Shown piece by piece: positions 59,438-64,000 of a stretch of DNA of 64,000 bases. The stretch's first letter is position 1; every line of letters begins with the position of its first letter. The notes beneath the pieces are model-generated. The model was not told the DNA's origin, made no database searches, and worked only from the letters and a program-made list of their open reading frames with translations. Source of the DNA: Onchocerca volvulus (taxonomy: Eukaryota; Nematoda; Chromadorea; Rhabditida; Onchocercidae). Made by a program: the position numbers and the translations under genes. The stretch is taken from assembly GCA_000499405.2 (NCBI GenBank), contig HG738136.1:2644646-2708645 (forward strand), written 5' to 3'.

Positions 59438-61044
59438 TAATTCCTTTAAAATTATTACAACTTGATCAAAATATCATAATTAAAATGCATTTTTCTCGGC
59501 AAATTTGACTGAAAAGAAAAATAATCATAGCATTTAATAAGTTGCAGGATATTGCTATTACATAGTTAATTCCAAGGAGGAAAAGAAATAAAAAATAATT
59601 TTTTTTTTTTTCTATCATCTACAATCTATTATAATTTGTCGTAAACAAAGTCAGTTGGTCTCAAATCATATACTTATTATTATAAAAAGTTTTATGAATT
59701 CAATCAATGTTTCGAATTCCATAGCATTCACTTCCAATCATCGTATCATTTTTCTTTTGTTTCCTTTTCTTTCTTCATCATCAACCTTTAAACTTACAAT
59801 TATCCTCCAAATTATGTCTGTTAATTTGGAATTAAAATGTCTAAAGGAAGTTCTAAACATCCATTTTATAGCATTTCACTTTTGACAGCATTTATTACAT
59901 TTTTATATTTTATTAAACAAACTTTACTACTTTTAAAATCTATTTTTAATATCAAAATTTGTTAATTCATCTATTACAACTTTCGATTATAATTATTAAT
60001 ATTTTAAATCTGCTAATAATTTCTAATTAATATTTCAATATTTAATCAACTTTACTTTTAAGCTAATTAATTTATCTCAATTTATTATCAATCAACGATT
60101 TTTCTTCTGTTACTAATCAAAATTTATCACTGCAAAATGAATTATACATTCGATTTCATATTGGTCAGTGAAAACCGCGAATGATGAAGTGTTTGTTCAT
60201 TTTGTAATGAATTAGTGTAGCACTGTGACATGCCAGATAACAAATGCCTAGACAACGTAACGGACAAATAGATATGACAATAAATCAATGTATAAAAATT
60301 TGGTAAATTGAATTTAAAACAAAAAAAGCAAGAAAGAAAAAAGTAAGAATAATTTTTTGAAAAAATTTAACCAAATTTAAAAAAAAAAAAAAGCATTTAT
60401 ATAGGATGGATAACATTTTGTATAGATCGGATGATCGGTGAATGAAAAAATCGCACAATTTATAAAATAATTTCGAACAATCGTTTTAGCTTGTTAAATT
60501 GGAGTTTTGCGGCCTTCTCCTCCCAAAGACAAGATCGTTTCGCACGGACGGACAATTAACAGTCTGCAATTAAAATCCGGTAAAAGCCAAAAAGCTGATT
60601 TTGCACCAATTTACTTTCCTTTAAACTTCCTTTCTACATTTCAATTTTTTCTCATCTTTTCTTATTTCCCTTATTTCACTCATTCTCTTCTTTTTTTTCT
60701 TTTTTTTTTTTTATGCACCTTTTCTTTTTAAATTCTACAAAATAAAAAACAAAAAGAAAAAAACGAAAAATTTTTTAGTGAATGAAAATCAACAAAATGA
60801 ACAGGAAATAATCTATTTCAGGGTATACTTCCTAATTTTCTACTCCACTTTTTTTTTTTTTTTTTTCTGCTAAAATTTCTTAATATAACAGTTGTTCCAT
60901 TTCGTTCTAATGTCGTTTTTCAAAAGCTCAAATTTGAGTTCGACTCGAACACGTAGTAAAAATTAGTAAAATTGAAACATAAAAAAAATTAAACAAAAGG
61001 ATGAAAAACGCACAAGATGTATATCTTGTTGAAATTAAAGCAAT

Positions 61045-61312
61045 AAAAAAAAAAAATTCATATATTTCAGAGAATCGTTTTATTTTTTCCTTCCCTCAAT
61101 TTTTTTTTCCTTCTCTCTATAATTTCAACATAAAGTCTAATCAGGAATATCGCTTAGTTTGAGTAAGCTATTCATAAACCTTGTTTTCTTGTAGAAAGAA
61201 GTAATAAATGTCTATTAACAATGATCTATTACTTTAAAGTAATTTCTATTTTTGAATGAAGGGAAGGAAAAAATAAAATGATTCTCTGAAATATGAATTT
61301 TTTTTTTTTTTT
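61045..61312. repeat. Long inverted repeat, about 50-bp arms (possible MITE)
   Basis: The left arm, from the A run at 61045 to CCTTCCCTC near 61096, contains ATTCATATATTTCAGAGAAT and TTTTATTTTTTCCTTCCC. The right arm (61260-61312) contains the complement: GGGAAGGAAAAAATAAAATG, ATTCTCTGAAATATGAAT and a T run. Only a few mismatches separate the arms across about 50 bases. The spacer is about 165 bp and includes TTACTTTAAAGTAA. No transposase is present. The size and structure fit a non-autonomous foldback or MITE-like element. Confidence 0.75.
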
Positions 61313-62760
61313 ATTGACTTCAACTGCTTCGGATTGGAAGCGAACTTTGCATATATTCAAAAATATTTAAAAAAAAAGAAAAAAAAGCGAACAAATTTAT
61401 GACAATTAGTTATTTTGAATTACAATTTACATTTTTTTCCTTTTTTTTTTTTTTTAAATCTTTCTAATTTCGTTCGCAACTGCGACAGAATCAACAAAAT
61501 ATAATTTGAATTCCTGAAAATTTAAACGAGAAAAAAATAACTAAATTAATTTTTGATGTTCATGATGATTAATTTTGATGGTGTCAAATATTGCATTCAT
61601 CTAGTTTTCGATAGTTATCAAATATAATGAAATTTACTGGATGAAATAACAACATTAACAATTTTTACATCAAATTTTTTACAAAAATTAAAAATTTTTA
61701 AGGTAAACTTCATTTAACTATCAATAATTAAATTTTTTCATTATATTTGAAATTGGCCGAAATTAATAAAATATCCCAAATTTAAAAAATTTTGAGTAAT
61801 GATTTTAATTGCAAATAAATAATTTATTTCTATTAACCGAAGAAATTAATAACATAAAAATCAAATCTGAAATTTTTAACTAGCTAAATTTATTGAAGTC
61901 AAAATTGAAATATGTAATGGATTTAAAGAAAAATTTTATTTGTCAAAAACTGAAACGAGCAAATATGCAAGAGAAAAGAAAGCAGAATTTTGATATATTT
62001 TTGGCAGTTGGTAATAATTATTTCATTATTAACTCTTCAAGGAAAAACCTAAGTAAAGTTTTGAGTGTTTAACCTTTATTAGCAAATTTAAAATTTCTAA
62101 AAAAACTTTTTTTTTACTGGTGAGCTTAAATTAATAGTAATTACGATTGTTTATAGCTAAGAATGGATTAAATTTATAAACTTGAAAATCACAAAAATTC
62201 AGAAAAGTCAAAAACGCAGAAGTAATTTTTAATGAATTACATCCTGTTTTTCTTTTTTTATTTCCTCCAAAATTTTTATAGTACTTATTTTAATAATAGT
62301 AAGTATGAAGTATTTCAAATATTGCAAATTTACTTTACGTATCATCAATATTTGATTAGTATTATTTCTTGATATGTGCTAACCTATCATTGTAATTTAT
62401 GCTTAATTATTGGTAAGTTTAAAATGATGAAAAAAAAAAATTTTCAATAGAAAGAACTGGAAATTTAAACTGGTAAATGAAAGAATATGATTGGTTATTG
62501 AAATATTAGAAATTTAGTTTGAAAAATTAATATTTGATCAAATATTTGATTGAATATCAACAAACACAAACACTAAAAGATTTACTATATTTTGTTAAAT
62601 GTCATGCGAAATTATGTTGAAGGTTTATAATCAACTTTTTCATATCAACATATTGAAGGTGGGCGGTTGATAATTGTCATTAACTATTTATATTATGCCG
62701 ATTAGAATTATCGATGACATCATTTCATATTTTCAAAATCTCTTATAAATAATTTTTTTT

Positions 62761-62833
62761 AAATAGACGAATATTACGTAGCAATTATTCAAATATTATT
62801 TATAAATAGACGAATATTTTGTAGCAATTATTC
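62761..62833. repeat. 43-bp-offset tandem duplication
   Basis: AAATAGACGAATATTACGTA then GCAATTATTC recurs at 62804-62833 with TTT for ACG. Confidence 0.85.
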
Positions 62834-64000
62834 GAACATAACCTACGCAAAAGTAATTTAATTTAAAAAAAAAATGTAACTCAAAAAAAGATCGAGAATA
62901 ATAAAGGTAAATATGTAAATTTTTCTTCAAATATTATATTTTGCTGCAAAAGAATTACGCATTCTTGATTTGAAGAAAATTATAATTTTTTAAATGTTAG
63001 TATCGTGCATAAATTGAAAGAAAAAATTTAATGAAGTTTAGATTTTGTTTTTTCATACTTTACTTTTTTTCCCTTTTGCTTTTTTCCATATAACTTTTGG
63101 ATAGCAATTATTATTTTTGCAATAACTTGCAAACTTAAAAAAAAAAAAAAAAAAAAGCTAAAATGAAGTTTATAGTCTCATTACAATCCATTAATTCAAC
63201 AATGATAAAAATAAGTAAAAACAGCTGTTTTCAAAAAATCAATTATCAAATAAATCAGGACATTCTTTTTTTTTTTTTGAGTTAAAAGGGTAATTTTTTT
63301 GGAATTTTTTCAAAAAATGAAAAAAAAAAGAACAACGGATAGAATTTCCGGTTGAGTAAGCAAAAGAAATAAAACTCAAAGTTTCTTTTTTCTATTTACT
63401 ATTAATTCCTGATAATAATTTGCTTAATTTTATAAATTATTACCTTTTTGCTCCGAATTTTTCAGTAAACTTTTTACTTCGAATTATTTTTTCTAACATA
63501 AGGTCATTTAATAGTTATTAAGATGTTGTAATATCTTCATCTCATCATTAAAAGTATTACTTTTTTCATTATTATCATGAAAACTTCTCTCTATTATAAT
63601 TCACTCAAATCCACTTTTTAACTTTTTTTTCTTTTTTCAAATTTTTTTACCTTTTAGTCATTTTTTTTTCAGTCATTAATTTAACATAATTACTTATCAA
63701 TAAATGGATGCTAACAAATCTGGCCAATCAAAAATCTTGTGATACATCGAATGATCGTTTTGATGATTGAATAAGAAGAAAAATAAGTATAAATTTCTTT
63801 TATATCTAAAATAGCAAACAATCGATATTTTTTATTTCATTATTTTACCCAAAATTATAGCATATTTTCATTTGATAAATTATTGTCTATCGAATGAGTT
63901 TCAAAAGGGAATTGAAATATTAGGAATTTGCAGTTGCAAAAATTTTCCCAAAAATGTAAGAAAAAATAATTCGAAATAAAATGAAAGTTTCAAATTTGGA

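Overview
The window is very AT-rich, intron-dense eukaryotic DNA. Splice acceptors are mostly nematode-type (TTTTCAG/TTTTTAG), homopolymer A/T runs are frequent, and the best-preserved genes match nematode or metazoan families (TRP-4/NOMPC, CFI-1/ARID3). I infer a nematode, probably of the filarial type given the base composition and compact genes with long AT-rich spacers. The species is not determined from the sequence.

Layout, left to right. (1) 173-6843, minus: the N-terminal half of a TRP-4/NOMPC mechanosensory channel (ten exons, 811 codons in view, running off the left edge), with a dispersed repeat and an LTR-like element in its introns. (2) 10351-13506, minus: a complete six-exon AF9/ENL-type YEATS protein (359 aa) with an N-terminal YEATS domain and a C-terminal AHD. 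(3) 17256-25463, minus: a CHD1L/ALC1-type SNF2 helicase with a macro domain (19 exons, 897 aa). (4) 25968-27132, minus: a small secreted acidic protein (124 aa), about 500 bp upstream of the helicase start. (5) 27910-28456, plus: a tentative three-exon cysteine-containing gene, followed by a repeat-rich spacer. (6) 31665-33414, plus: a five-exon secreted protein of unknown family (230 aa). (7) 34461-49448, minus: an ARID3/dead ringer/CFI-1 transcription factor (ten exons, 594 aa) with three introns of 2.6-5.3 kb. (8) 49449-64000: a 14.5-kb stretch upstream of the ARID3 gene with no supportable coding gene. It holds microsatellites, local duplications, a long inverted repeat and a few islands of less AT-rich sequence.

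The genes do not form one pathway. Two are chromatin or transcription readers (AF9/ENL for acyl-lysine, ALC1 for poly-ADP-ribose), and both show substitutions at positions known to contact the ligand in their human counterparts. Two encode neuronal proteins in C. elegans (TRP-4 and CFI-1). Exon boundaries were read by eye and every join was checked for phase; there is no transcript evidence. I found no CRISPR array, no convincing tRNA or rRNA, and no clearly new multi-gene system. The observations most worth testing are the two altered reader pockets, the LTR-like elements carrying E2F-like sites, the hairpins, and the regulatory islands around the ARID3 gene.
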